Source of the DNA: an uncultured bacterium
GTDB taxonomy: Bacteria > Hydrogenedentota > Hydrogenedentia > Hydrogenedentales > SLHB01
Reading direction: 5' to 3'
NCBI GenBank assembly: GCA_937928585.1
Contig: CALEZK010000694.1
Coordinates: 1 to 25,684, forward strand
DNA: 25,684 nucleotides
The position numbers were made by a program, and so were the translations under genes. Under the pieces are notes generated by a model. It saw only the letters and a program-made list of their open reading frames with translations. It did not search any database and was not told the origin of the DNA. Below, one piece after another: positions 15,797-24,274 of this stretch (the first letter of the stretch is position 1; every line of letters begins with the position of its first letter).

Positions 15797-17146
15797 GTGT
15801 CGAACACAGAACCTACGCAACAGGCCCATCACTTTCACCGCACGCTCGGGCCGGTAATGATCTGGGGCCTCGGCGTCGGGTATGTGATCTCCGGGATGTA
15901 TTTCGGCTGGAACCTCGGCCTTCCGGCGGGCGGACCCTACGGCATGCTGGCCGCCCTGGCCATCGTCACGGTGATGTACGTTGCGTTCATACTCAGCTAT
16001 ACCGAACTTACCTGCGCGATTCCGAGGGCGGGCGGCGTTTTCGTTTATGCGACGCGCGCGTACGGTCCCGCGTTCGGCTATCTCGGCGGCATTGCGCAGA
16101 TAATCGAGTTCGTTTTTGCGCCGCCCGCGATTGCGATGGCGATTGGGGCTTATTTCACGACGTTCTTCCCCACGGTGTCTCCAGTACTGATCGCTGTTAG
16201 CGCGTACATTCTCTTTACGACACTGAACATTCACGGCGCGCACCATTCGGCGGTGTTTGAATTGATTGTGACCGTGCTCGCGGTTGGGGAACTGCTTGTG
16301 TTTGCGGCGGTGACGTTGCCGCATTTTTCGATTGAAAAGTTTGCGGTTGACCCGCTGCCAAGTGGCTGGAGTGGGATTTTCCCGGCGATTCCATTTGCGA
16401 TTTGGTTTTACCTCGCGATCGAGGGAATTGCGAATGTTGCGGAAGAGACCAAGAATCCGCGTCGCGACCCGATCATCGGCGGGCTTTCGGCGATGGCAAC
16501 ATTGGTGATCTGCGCGATCGTAACGTTCTTCGCGGCTACCGGTGTGTCGGGGTGGAAGGCGATTGTCTATGCGCCGGGGAGCGTGGAGACGGTTGATAAA
16601 CCGCTGCCACTCGCGCTTGGCCAGTTGTACGACTCGTCGCATCCACTCTTTAAGATGTTGATCGTGGTTGGCTTGTTCGGCCTCATCGCTTCCTTTCACG
16701 GCATCATCCTTGCCGCGGGACGGGCCACTTTCGAGTTTGGCCGGATGGGGTATGCGCCGGCGATTCTTGGAACGACGTTGCCCAAACGCAGGACGCCGGC
16801 TTGGGCGTTGTTAGTGAACATGTTCATCGGCTTCGCGGCGATTGCCACGAATCGCACGGGCGACATCATTACGATTTCGGTGTTTGGCGCGCTCGTGCTT
16901 TATATCGTGGCGACGATCTCGCTGCTTCGTCTGCGGCACACCGAGCCGAATCTGGATCGCCCTTACCGAACGCCATTCTATCCGTGGCCGCCGATTGTCG
17001 CGCTGGTGCTTGCTGTTTTGTGCATCGTGGCGATGACAGTTTACAACCTGCGGATGGCGGGGTTGTTCGTGGCGATCGTCGGACTTGGTTATATCTGGTT
17101 CGCGATTGCGCATCGATCCAATCGCATCCGCTCGGTTCACGACTAG
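15797..17146 (+). CDS. APC-family amino acid/ethanolamine permease
   Basis: A 449-residue transporter of the APC superfamily, nearest in style to bacterial ethanolamine permeases (Eat/EutP-like). About 12 membrane helices are visible. The first has the APC substrate-binding loop (GLGVGYVISGMYFGWNLGL, about 24-42), followed by PRAGGVFVYATRAYGP and a helix-6 region FAIWFYLAIEGIANVAEETKNPRR, both typical of this group. It probably imports an amine or amino acid by proton or sodium symport or exchange; substrate cannot be set from sequence. It starts at GTG 15797, two bases after the purK stop, so it is likely co-transcribed with purEK, an unusual link. No ethanolamine ammonia-lyase genes are in the window. 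Confidence 0.85.
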   Translation: MSNTEPTQQAHHFHRTLGPVMIWGLGVGYVISGMYFGWNLGLPAGGPYGMLAALAIVTVMYVAFILSYTELTCAIPRAGGVFVYATRAYGPAFGYLGGIAQIIEFVFAPPAIAMAIGAYFTTFFPTVSPVLIAVSAYILFTTLNIHGAHHSAVFELIVTVLAVGELLVFAAVTLPHFSIEKFAVDPLPSGWSGIFPAIPFAIWFYLAIEGIANVAEETKNPRRDPIIGGLSAMATLVICAIVTFFAATGVSGWKAIVYAPGSVETVDKPLPLALGQLYDSSHPLFKMLIVVGLFGLIASFHGIILAAGRATFEFGRMGYAPAILGTTLPKRRTPAWALLVNMFIGFAAIATNRTGDIITISVFGALVLYIVATISLLRLRHTEPNLDRPYRTPFYPWPPIVALVLAVLCIVAMTVYNLRMAGLFVAIVGLGYIWFAIAHRSNRIRSVHD

Positions 17147-17187
17147 CGTCCGCGGTCACGCAGACCGTGCTACACTGAATCCGCGCC

Positions 17188-18117
17188 ATGAAAGAATCCG
17201 CCACAACGCAGTTCGAAAACCATCTCTCCGCTGAACGAGGTTTTTCGCTGCACACGGTTCGCGCGTATGTGAAAGATCTCGAGCAGTTCTGCGACTACGT
17301 GACGAGCGGTCCCGATTCGTTTGGCAGGGCGCCGGAGGAACGCGCGCCGGCTTCTATTGAGACCTTGCGGCGGGCGCACCGGAATGATGTGCGCGCATTC
17401 CTTGCTCACGTACAGACCGCGGGCGGATCGTCGCGAACTTCCGCGAGAAAGCTGGCATCCATTCGCGCGGCCTATCGGTTCTTCATGCGGATTGGCTCGG
17501 TTGCGGCGAACCCAGCCGAAGCGGTGCGATCGCCGAAGTTGTCGCGAGAGTTGCCCGGGGTGCTCAGCATTCCGGAGGTTACAGCGCTTCTCGACGCGCC
17601 GGACCGCAGCACGCCGCTTGGCATTCGCGATCGCGCGCTGATGGAGACCCTGTACTCCAGTGGCATTCGCGCGGCGGAGTGCGCCGGGCTGCGCATCGGT
17701 CATCTCGATCTGCATGAAGGCGTGATGACCGTGCTTGGCAAGCGGAACAAAGAACGAATCGCGTATCTGGGGCGTTGCGCGCGGGAAGCTATTCAGTCGT
17801 ATTTGTCCGTGCGCTATGAGCTTGGCCAACCGGAACATGATCGGTTGTTCGTTAACGCGCGGGGTGGTCCGCTTACGACACGCAGCATGCAGCGCATACT
17901 GGACACGCACGTGCGAAAGGCGCTGCCGCTGTTGAAAGACGTTTCGCCGCACACGCTGCGGCATACGTTCGCGACGCATATGCTGGACGCCGGCGCGGAT
18001 CTTCGCGTGGTGCAGGAACTGCTTGGCCATGAAAGCCTTTCCAGCACGCAGATCTACACGCATGTCAGCATCGAGCGACTACGAGAGGTGTATCGTCAGG
18101 CGCATCCGCACGCGTAG
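17188..18117 (+). CDS. xerC: XerC-like site-specific tyrosine recombinase
   Basis: A 309-residue tyrosine recombinase of XerC/XerD length. Residues 1-110 form the SAM-like core-binding domain (ERGFSLHTVRAYVKDLEQF). The catalytic domain has Arg161 (SGIRAAE), Lys185 (GKRNKER), the HTLRH box (His255, Arg258), His281 (LGHES) and the nucleophile Tyr290 (STQIYTH), so it should be active. Host Xer proteins resolve chromosome dimers at dif. There are no integrase-like extra domains, no attachment repeats and no cargo, so a mobile origin is unlikely. XerC is preferred over XerD from the overall sequence style, but this is not certain. The start ATG 17188 has only a weak ribosome-binding site. Confidence 0.88.
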   Translation: MKESATTQFENHLSAERGFSLHTVRAYVKDLEQFCDYVTSGPDSFGRAPEERAPASIETLRRAHRNDVRAFLAHVQTAGGSSRTSARKLASIRAAYRFFMRIGSVAANPAEAVRSPKLSRELPGVLSIPEVTALLDAPDRSTPLGIRDRALMETLYSSGIRAAECAGLRIGHLDLHEGVMTVLGKRNKERIAYLGRCAREAIQSYLSVRYELGQPEHDRLFVNARGGPLTTRSMQRILDTHVRKALPLLKDVSPHTLRHTFATHMLDAGADLRVVQELLGHESLSSTQIYTHVSIERLREVYRQAHPHA

Positions 18118-18159
18118 TGGCGCAGATTGACACGCTTGGGAACGAGGCCTTTGCGACGC

Positions 18160-18669
18160 TCAATTCAAGCGCGCAGGATGAATTTCCGGGGCGGATATGC
18201 CCGCAATTTTGCAGAACCTTTGATTCGACTTGAGCGCGCGCAACTGTTGCAACCCGGCGAGTTCGCTCTTGATGGCGGGTTCGAGTTCGACGGCCTCTTC
18301 AATCAAGTCGATGGCCTGTTCCTCGCGATCGGGGGCGGTGAGCGCAAGCAGAGTCGCCAAATCGACGCGCGAATGGGCGTTGCCCGGTTCAAGCTGGAGC
18401 GCGAATGTGAGTTCCTTTTCCGCTTCCTCATAGGCCCCGGTTGAAAGCAGGCTTCGACCGAGCATGCGCCTGGCGAGGGCGAACCCGGGATTTTTTTTCG
18501 CCAAGTATCGAAACGCGGCTACGGCGTCATCGAAGCGGTGTTCCTCATATGCCTTCAGGCCGCGAAGCCAAATGCCGGTGAAGCGCCGCCGCTGGTATGC
18601 GAAGGCAGCAAGAATCGCAACGCACAGCACAACGCCGATGATTGTTGAAGTGGTATCAGAGAGTTCCAT
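18160..18669 (-). CDS. Membrane-anchored TPR protein
   Basis: A 169-residue protein with one N-terminal membrane helix (TIIGVVLCVAILAAFAY, about 9-25), then at least two TPR units (GLKAYEEHRFDDAVAAFRYL and ARRMLGRSLLSTGAYEEAEKEL with ALQLEPGNAHSRVDLATLL). TPR repeats bind other proteins, so this is probably a small scaffold with the repeats in the cytoplasm. It begins 15 bases after the stop of the SPFH/GYF_2 gene on the same strand, so the two likely work together. Its own end faces xerC, 42 bases away. The partner and pathway are unknown. Confidence 0.82.
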   Translation of the reverse strand: MELSDTTSTIIGVVLCVAILAAFAYQRRRFTGIWLRGLKAYEEHRFDDAVAAFRYLAKKNPGFALARRMLGRSLLSTGAYEEAEKELTFALQLEPGNAHSRVDLATLLALTAPDREEQAIDLIEEAVELEPAIKSELAGLQQLRALKSNQRFCKIAGISAPEIHPARLN

Positions 18670-18684
18670 AGACGCGACTTCGCG

Positions 18685-19770
18685 CTATACTTTTGGCGGC
18701 ACAGGTGGCGGCACCGCGCCGAACAGCTTTGCGACATCGGGAACTGCGCCTGCGGCGGTCCATTCCGCCATGCCTTCCTTCCACACCAGCGAATCGCGCG
18801 TGAGCCGACCCGACTTTATCTGAAGTTTTAATCCATCATTGTCGTAGGGGCCCGACTGCTGGCCATCGACCGCAATGAAGACGCTGGCGCCACCAGGCAC
18901 GGGTGGTGGAGCGGACATCGAGCCCGCAGCGACACCGCCAACTTGATTGGCCATCATCATGCCGACGCCCATGCCCATGGCACCGCCCGCGCCTGGATTC
19001 TTCGCGGCGTCGGTCATGGCGGTTGCGGCCTGATACTGTGAGTAGGCATTGAGGTTGCCGATGACGCCCATGCTCGTGCGCTTGTCCAGCGCTTCTTCCA
19101 CCTCGGGCGGCAACGAAATATTTTCGACGAGCAGTTTCGTCACTTGCAGGCCGTATTGATCGAAGTCATCGAGAATGCGCTCGGTGATGAACTTGCCGAG
19201 TTCATCGTAGTTCGCGGCCATGTCGAGCACCGGGAGTTTGCTCTCGCCGATAATGTCCGCGAAACGCGCGACGATCATGTTGCGCAGTTGATCCTGAATT
19301 TCGTCCATCGTGAAACTGCCGCTGGTGCCGACAATCTCGCGGATAAACGTGGGTGCGAACATTACGCGAATGCAGAACGTGCCGAAGGCGCGAAGGCGGA
19401 CCGGGCCAAACTCCGGGTCCCTGGCGATGATGGGATTTTTCGTGCCCCACTTCAGGTCGGTGAATTGTTTTGTGCTTACGAAATAGACTTCGGCCTTGAA
19501 CGGACTTTCGAAACCGTGCGCCCAGCCCAGCAGGGTCGACAAGATCGGAAGATTCGCCGTTTCAAGGGTGTACATCCCGGGGTCGAACACGTCGGCAAGT
19601 TTGCCGCGATCAATGAACACCGCGACCTGGCCTTCGCGCACAATGAGCTTGGCGCCATACTTGATCTCGTTGTTGTATCGTTCGAAGCGATGCACCATCG
19701 AGTCGCCCGACTCATCGAGCCATTCGATGATGTCGATCAGTTCACCGCGCAGATTGTCGAACAAGCCCAT
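18685..19770 (-). CDS. SPFH-domain (YdjI/virion-core-like) protein with C-terminal GYF_2 domain
   Basis: A 361-residue protein. Residues 20-235 match the COG4260 type of SPFH proteins (YdjI-like, often labelled virion core protein): YGAKLIVREGQVAVFIDRGK, DVFDPGMYTLET, then FGTFCIRVM and LPVLDMAANYDELG. Residues 250-290 are a Gly/Met/Ala-rich linker. Residues 295-350 are a GYF_2 (DUF4339) domain, with SGPYDNDGL and DSLVWKEGMAEW. In YdjI the tail is a zinc ribbon, so the domain swap is notable. Relatives are linked to membrane stress and scaffolding. There is no clear membrane helix. The frame continues to 20127 but crosses the divergent gene; ATG 19770 has GGAGGG just upstream and is preferred. 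It heads an operon with the TPR protein. Confidence 0.88.
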   Translation of the reverse strand: MGLFDNLRGELIDIIEWLDESGDSMVHRFERYNNEIKYGAKLIVREGQVAVFIDRGKLADVFDPGMYTLETANLPILSTLLGWAHGFESPFKAEVYFVSTKQFTDLKWGTKNPIIARDPEFGPVRLRAFGTFCIRVMFAPTFIREIVGTSGSFTMDEIQDQLRNMIVARFADIIGESKLPVLDMAANYDELGKFITERILDDFDQYGLQVTKLLVENISLPPEVEEALDKRTSMGVIGNLNAYSQYQAATAMTDAAKNPGAGGAMGMGVGMMMANQVGGVAAGSMSAPPPVPGGASVFIAVDGQQSGPYDNDGLKLQIKSGRLTRDSLVWKEGMAEWTAAGAVPDVAKLFGAVPPPVPPKV

Positions 19771-19813
19771 CAGACAGCCCTCCAGTCGCACCAACGTTTC
19801 GGGGAGATTGTAC

Positions 19814-19834
19814 ACGAAATCAATTGAATTTCGT
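19814..19834. promoter_or_regulatory. Perfect inverted repeat in a divergent promoter region
   Basis: ACGAAAT (19814-19820) and ATTTCGT (19828-19834) are exact reverse complements with 7 bases between them. They lie in the 143-base gap between the SPFH gene (minus) and the pseudopilin-like gene (plus). TACAAT on the minus strand (19806-19811) and TATAAG on the plus strand (19878-19883) could be -10 boxes, but I see no good -35 for either. One operator could serve both genes; inference. Confidence 0.4.
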
Positions 19835-19913
19835 TTGTCACCGAGTGATCGCGGCGCCCGTCTTCGGTCATAACTTGTATAAGCTTGAGGAATTGGTAAA
19901 AGGGGTTGTGCGC

Positions 19914-21428
19914 ATGTCTGAACATAAAGAGCGATTGCCGCTGCGCGCGTTTGCCGTGGTTGCGATTGCGATGACGGTTGGTGGATCGGTGTACCTTGCG
20001 ACGCGGACGCCGGTATTGCCGGCGCCACAGCCGGTGGAGAAAGTGGCGCTGGAGCCCGACGCCCCGGCGCTTGCCCCGGTGGAAGAACCCGCTGCGCCCA
20101 AGGCGGAAGCAGGCGCGGCAGAATCATCCGTGTCGCCGCTTCCCCCTCCCCCTCCCACGGCCATGCGCGCCGAGGCCAGGCCTGACTTGTCGGGGACGTG
20201 GGAACTCACCATCGAAGATGAGGACGGTGACACGCATGTGTATTTTCGAATCGAGGTAGTTGAGGAAAACGGAACGCTTCGCGTCGTTTCCGGAAATATC
20301 GAGCCGAGCATCAGCATGGCGTTGGAAGATCGCAACGTGAGCCTGACGTGGAACGACCATGACGTAGCGCTTCGGACGTTCTCGGGGACCCTCGATGCAT
20401 CCAACAAAGCAGCGACAGGACGGTTTAATTCCACAGAAGGCCGACCGGGCACTGCGTCTACGGAAGCCACTAGTTCATACAAGGCAACACTGGCGCTGGT
20501 GCCTGCAACACAGTTGCAGCATGAGCAGGACGCAAGCGAACTGCACGCGCAACGCCGCGCGGATGCGCTTGCTATCTACGAGGTACTAACTGCGTTTGCG
20601 CAGAAGAACAATGGGCAATACCCAAGCGCGTTGAACCAGATCCCGGCAAGTGATTTCGCGGATCCGTCCCTGCTTCAGGATATGCCGGGCAGGAGCATTA
20701 GCTATACAGCGGGCGGCGAAAAGTTACTGGATAATGAAGCGATCGAGAAAGCGAGAGCGGAATTTAGCGGCGGCGAGTACACAACCGAGCGGGTGCTCGC
20801 GCATGAGCAGAAGCTGCTGGAGGCCTGGGGAAGTAGTTCGCCCGCGTCGCGCAGTTTGCTGCGGATTGCTTACGATGAGCCGCCACTGGTGATTGAAGTT
20901 TCGGCAGGCGGCGTGCTGACTACGCCGGACTACATGCTGAATGAATCTTCGAGCGGATTGCCCGACGCGAGTGAATTGCGCGCGGCCAACTTCAACAATA
21001 TGAAACAACTCATGCTGGTCATCAAGATGTTCGAGGCAGAACACAATGGCCATATTCCGGGTGGTTGGCTTTCTGTTTATCCTGAATACTTGTCAGACCC
21101 TACTGTGCTGCTCTCGCCGTGGTCAACGGAGAGTGAGCCCTCTTACGAATTGATCCAACCGGGTGAACGATCCGACGATCTCGTCGCGCGGGCGCAGGAA
21201 CTCATTGATTCCGGCGCTCTTTCCGCGGAGGGTGCACCGAATGTCGAGCCCGGCACGCCTGCCTGGAACTCGTGGCTGATGAGCCGTATCCCCGTTATCG
21301 TTGGCATCGATGAATTGCCCGTGGATGTCGGAGGTCCGCCGCTGCGGGCGGTGGCGTTTCTCGACGGGCATGTCGAGGCGGTGCATGTTGGCAGTTGGGA
21401 TGAGCGGATCACGCCGTTCCTGCGTTAA
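19914..21428 (+). CDS. Anchored protein with two pseudopilin-like segments and C-terminal DG tail
   Basis: A 504-residue protein of no named family that I can give. An N-terminal signal-anchor (about 10-29) is followed by a Pro/Ala/Glu-rich linker (32-90), then a beta-rich domain starting LSGTWELTIEDEDGDTHVY (92-195), like small lipocalin-type domains. Then two stretches resemble globular parts of pseudopilins: DALAIYEVLTAFAQKNNGQYPSAL (217-240) and FNNMKQLMLVIKMFEAEHNG (360-379), the second matching the NNLKQ start of DUF1559 proteins. The end, AVAFLDGHVEAV (479-490), matches the DG-tail of these families. The prepilin leader GFTLIE is absent, so it should not be processed as a pilin. ATG 19914 has AAAGGGG 8-9 bases upstream. 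The bulk should lie in the periplasm. It is divergent from the SPFH operon. Confidence 0.75.
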   Translation: MSEHKERLPLRAFAVVAIAMTVGGSVYLATRTPVLPAPQPVEKVALEPDAPALAPVEEPAAPKAEAGAAESSVSPLPPPPPTAMRAEARPDLSGTWELTIEDEDGDTHVYFRIEVVEENGTLRVVSGNIEPSISMALEDRNVSLTWNDHDVALRTFSGTLDASNKAATGRFNSTEGRPGTASTEATSSYKATLALVPATQLQHEQDASELHAQRRADALAIYEVLTAFAQKNNGQYPSALNQIPASDFADPSLLQDMPGRSISYTAGGEKLLDNEAIEKARAEFSGGEYTTERVLAHEQKLLEAWGSSSPASRSLLRIAYDEPPLVIEVSAGGVLTTPDYMLNESSSGLPDASELRAANFNNMKQLMLVIKMFEAEHNGHIPGGWLSVYPEYLSDPTVLLSPWSTESEPSYELIQPGERSDDLVARAQELIDSGALSAEGAPNVEPGTPAWNSWLMSRIPVIVGIDELPVDVGGPPLRAVAFLDGHVEAVHVGSWDERITPFLR

Positions 21429-21432
21429 TGCG

Positions 21433-22161
21433 TCATCTTGATTGTTTCAGCAACCAGGCTATTGCTTCTTCATCGCCGTAGGCTTTGTCCCACGAATTGT
21501 GATTGACGCCGGGGTATTCCGTGTATTTCACGTCGCCCCCTGCCTTCTTCACGGCCTCGACCATCTCGCGGGACTTCTCCGGCTTGACGACGCTGTCTTC
21601 CGCGCCGTGAAAGGCCCAGATTGGGATTTTGGCGAGCGCGGGCGCGTCTTCAATCTTTCCGCCACCGCAAATGGGAAGAATTGCGGCAAACTTATCGACG
21701 CGGGCCGCGCCATAGAGCCACGCGCCGAAGCCGCCCATCGAAAGGCCGGTGACGTACATGCGTTTCTCATCAATTGAAAGCTCGGCGAGCGACTGGGCTA
21801 CGACCGAGTCGATCAAGTCGAAACGCTTATCCCACATGGAGTCTTTTGGACATTGCGGCATTGCCACAATAAACGGGAAGCGTTCGGGGTTGCGGCGAAT
21901 CGCGCGACCGATGCCGACGTCGGTTTGGAGCAGGCCATCGTCGCCCCGTTCGCCGATGCCGTGCAGGAAGACTGCGAACGGCCATTTTTTCGACGGGTCA
22001 TATCCTTTCGGAATGTAGACGCTGTATGCGTATTCCTTTTCATCGATATTGATGGTCTTGTCGATGAATCCGGTGGATATGCCGGTTGATTCGTCTGCGT
22101 TTGCCACGATTCCTCCGAATAAGATCCCTGTTGCCAAGAGTAAGGCTGCTATCGGTCTCAT
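21433..22161 (-). CDS. Exported alpha/beta hydrolase (esterase/LpqC-type)
   Basis: A 242-residue secreted or periplasmic esterase-like enzyme. The Sec signal peptide is clear (MRPIAALLLATGILFGGIVANADE, cleavage near ANA). The mature part has the oxyanion-hole strand FAVFLHGIGERG, the nucleophile elbow GLSMGG (Ser), an acid in GAEDSVVKPE and the catalytic His in GVNHNSWDKAY. This is the set seen in COG4099-type phospholipase/polyhydroxybutyrate-esterase-like proteins common in Planctomycetota. Substrate unknown; feruloyl or acetyl esters are possible. ATG 22161 has GGGGAG 6 bases upstream; the frame extends to 22374 but overlaps uup there. It lies 91 bases downstream of uup on the same strand with a hairpin between, so it may have its own transcript. 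Its stop is 4 bases from the convergent gene end. Confidence 0.88.
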   Translation of the reverse strand: MRPIAALLLATGILFGGIVANADESTGISTGFIDKTINIDEKEYAYSVYIPKGYDPSKKWPFAVFLHGIGERGDDGLLQTDVGIGRAIRRNPERFPFIVAMPQCPKDSMWDKRFDLIDSVVAQSLAELSIDEKRMYVTGLSMGGFGAWLYGAARVDKFAAILPICGGGKIEDAPALAKIPIWAFHGAEDSVVKPEKSREMVEAVKKAGGDVKYTEYPGVNHNSWDKAYGDEEAIAWLLKQSR

Positions 22162-22219
22162 GGTATCTCCCCAATCGATCATCCATAGATTTCGTTGTTG
22201 GAAGTTTCCGGGCGAGAGT

Positions 22220-22236
22220 ATACGCGAAGCGCGTAT
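22220..22236. terminator. Perfect short hairpin between uup and the hydrolase gene
   Basis: ATACGCG and CGCGTAT pair exactly around AAG (CTT on the minus strand). It follows the uup stop by 17 bases in the direction of transcription. No T-run follows on the minus strand, so it could be a processing or stabilising hairpin rather than a terminator. Confidence 0.35.
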
Positions 22237-22252
22237 GTAAACCAGTGAATGA

Positions 22253-24172
22253 TCAACGCGCTTCAAGTTCTGACCAGCGCGCGTACAGGCGATCCACTTT
22301 CGCTCGCGCGTCAGCGAGTTTGGCCGCTGCTTCCTGCGCGGCTTCATGTCCGCGCTGATAGAGCGCGGGGTCATTCAGTTCCGATTCCAACTTTGCGACG
22401 AGCGCCTCGGCGGTGTGAATGGTTTGTTCCATTCCGTCCAGTTCCTTCTTTTCGTTAAAGGTAAGGCGACGTTTCTTGTCGGGGACGGCTGCTTTTGGCG
22501 GTTCTGGACGCTCTGCGACCGGCGCGGGCGCGGGTTTGGTCTCCTCGTCGCGGGCATTTCTCCACGCGAGGTAATCGTTGTAATTGCCCGCGACCTGTAC
22601 GAGCTGGCCCGGAGCTTCAAATACGATGAGATGCGTGCAAAGGCGATTCAAGAAGTATCGGTCGTGGCTTACGAGTATGGCGGCGCCTTCAAACGCCAGC
22701 ACCGCATCTTCGAGCACGCGCAGGGTTTGCAGATCGAGATCGTTAGTTGGTTCGTCCATGACGAGTACGTTGCCGCCCTTGAGCAGCTTTTTTGCAATGT
22801 CGAGGCGGTTGCGTTCGCCACCGGAGAGACGCTCCATGGGCATGCGCAGCGCGGCGCGATCGAAGAGGAAGCGCTCTAGAAATGCGGGGACGTGGACGCG
22901 CTTGCCGGCGACGTCCATTTCCTGAACGCCGTTCGAGACAAACTCGAGAATAGTCTGGTTGGGCGGAATTTCCTCGTGGGACTGATCGACGTACAAGAAC
23001 TGCACGGTTTCGCCGTGAATGACCTCGCCCTTGTCAGGCACATCCTTACCCATCAACACGCGCACGAGGCTAGTCTTGCCGCAGCCATTCGCGCCCATGA
23101 TGCCCACGCGCATTCCCTTTTGCATGAGCAGCGAGAAATCGCGGAACAGCTTTCGGCCATCGATCACACGGGATATTTTTTTTGCTTCGATGACCGTTTT
23201 GCCGAGGCGTTGAGACTGCGGGATATCGAACGAGAACTCGCGATCGCGCGTTGTTGGGCCCTGCGCTTCTATTTCGTAGTATCGGTCAACGCGGTACTTC
23301 GCTTTCGTGCCGCGCGCTTTTGGCTGGCGGCTCAGCCATGCCAGTTCGCGGCGCAACAAGGTTTGACGATTCGATTCCGCGCGGGCTTCGTGCGCCTCGC
23401 GTTCGGACTTCTGCACGAGAAACTGCTCATAGTTGCCGGAGTACGTGATCATTCGGCCGTTGTCGAGTTCGACGATGCGGTTCACGACACGATCCAGGAA
23501 ATAGCGGTCGTGGGTGACGAGGATGCAACTCCCCTTGTATGACGCGAGGAAATCTTCGATCCATTGGACGCTGGTGACGTCGAGATGGTTGGTTGGTTCG
23601 TCGAGGAGCAACAGATCGGGATGGCGCACGAGCGCTGCGGCAAGATCCACGCGGCGCGCCTCGCCGCCGGAAAGCGTTGCTATTTTGCGGTCCGCCGCGG
23701 GGAGATTAAGCGCGACGGTCACGCGTTTTACGTCTTCGTCGAGGTTCCAGGCGTCGGCGATTTCCATTTCGTGTTGAAGGTAGCTCAATTCCCGTTCGAT
23801 GCGCTGGCCTTCGGGAGAGTTGTGCTCCACTTCGCCATAGCGCGCCATGCAATCGTTGTATTGCGTAATGAGCGCGCGCACATCATCCGCGGCGCGGCGC
23901 AGAATATCGCCGACGGTGTCATCCGGCGCACCGCTGGCCTGTTGCCCGAGCATGACGACGCGCAAACCGTCCTGCCGGGTGACTTTGCCTTCGCTTGGCG
24001 GTTGGCCGCCGGTGATAATCGACATAAAAGTCGATTTGCCGGAGCCGTTTCTGCCGATTAGGCCTATTATGTCGCCCTCGTGAACGGTCAACGAGACGTC
24101 GTCCAAGATTGGTTGCGCGCCGAAGCTCTTGGTGACGTTCATAACGGTGAGGATCGCGGGTGTAGGTGCCAT
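22253..24172 (-). CDS. uup: ABC-F ATPase Uup
   Basis: A 639-residue soluble ABC-F protein with two ABC domains. The first has Walker A GRNGSGKST (40-48), signature LSGGEARR and Walker B LLLLDEPTNHLD. The second has GANGCGKTS, LSGGERNR and LVMDEPTNDLD. Between them is the basic linker (SREPKARGTKAKYR-like, read here as LSRQPKARGTKAKYR). The C-terminus, after a Pro/Ala/Glu linker, is a coiled coil with LTFNEKKELDGMEQ and KLESELNDPALY, which marks Uup as distinct from EttA and other ABC-F proteins. It probably acts on ribosomes or on branched DNA and transposon excision, as for E. coli Uup. ATG 24172 has no clear ribosome-binding site. It is divergent from the amine oxidase gene. Confidence 0.92.
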   Translation of the reverse strand: MAPTPAILTVMNVTKSFGAQPILDDVSLTVHEGDIIGLIGRNGSGKSTFMSIITGGQPPSEGKVTRQDGLRVVMLGQQASGAPDDTVGDILRRAADDVRALITQYNDCMARYGEVEHNSPEGQRIERELSYLQHEMEIADAWNLDEDVKRVTVALNLPAADRKIATLSGGEARRVDLAAALVRHPDLLLLDEPTNHLDVTSVQWIEDFLASYKGSCILVTHDRYFLDRVVNRIVELDNGRMITYSGNYEQFLVQKSEREAHEARAESNRQTLLRRELAWLSRQPKARGTKAKYRVDRYYEIEAQGPTTRDREFSFDIPQSQRLGKTVIEAKKISRVIDGRKLFRDFSLLMQKGMRVGIMGANGCGKTSLVRVLMGKDVPDKGEVIHGETVQFLYVDQSHEEIPPNQTILEFVSNGVQEMDVAGKRVHVPAFLERFLFDRAALRMPMERLSGGERNRLDIAKKLLKGGNVLVMDEPTNDLDLQTLRVLEDAVLAFEGAAILVSHDRYFLNRLCTHLIVFEAPGQLVQVAGNYNDYLAWRNARDEETKPAPAPVAERPEPPKAAVPDKKRRLTFNEKKELDGMEQTIHTAEALVAKLESELNDPALYQRGHEAAQEAAAKLADARAKVDRLYARWSELEAR

Positions 24173-24201
24173 GGTATTGCGGGTGTCCGGGTAGTCGAAG
24201 G

Positions 24202-24241
24202 ACGGTATAGTACCGTTCGGGGCGCAGTGCGTACAATACGC
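24202..24241. promoter_or_regulatory. Two palindromes in the uup/amine-oxidase divergent region
   Basis: ACGGTA-TAG-TACCGT (24202-24216) and GCGTA-CAA-TACGC (24229-24241) are both perfect inverted repeats. The second contains TACAAT (24232-24237), a good -10 for the plus-strand amine oxidase; the first would then cover the -35 position. This is the layout of an operator over a promoter. No regulator is identified. Confidence 0.45.
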
Positions 24242-24274
24242 GCGAGATCATTCGTTGGCTTGAGGGGGCTGGGC

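Noticed and set aside
15791..16699. 302-residue minus-strand frame
   Set aside because: It is antisense to the APC permease, rich in Arg, His and Asn without domains; a mirror of the membrane-protein codons.
17152..17168. Hairpin after the permease gene (CGGTC/GACCG)
   Set aside because: Only 5 bp with no T-run; too weak to call a terminator.
17188..18117. Integrase of a mobile element
   Set aside because: Host Xer length and motifs, no attachment repeats, no adjacent tRNA, no cargo genes and no shift in sequence style.
19771..20127. Pro-rich N-terminal extension of the SPFH frame
   Set aside because: It runs antisense through the start of the divergent gene; ATG 19770 has a good ribosome-binding site and a typical SPFH-family start.
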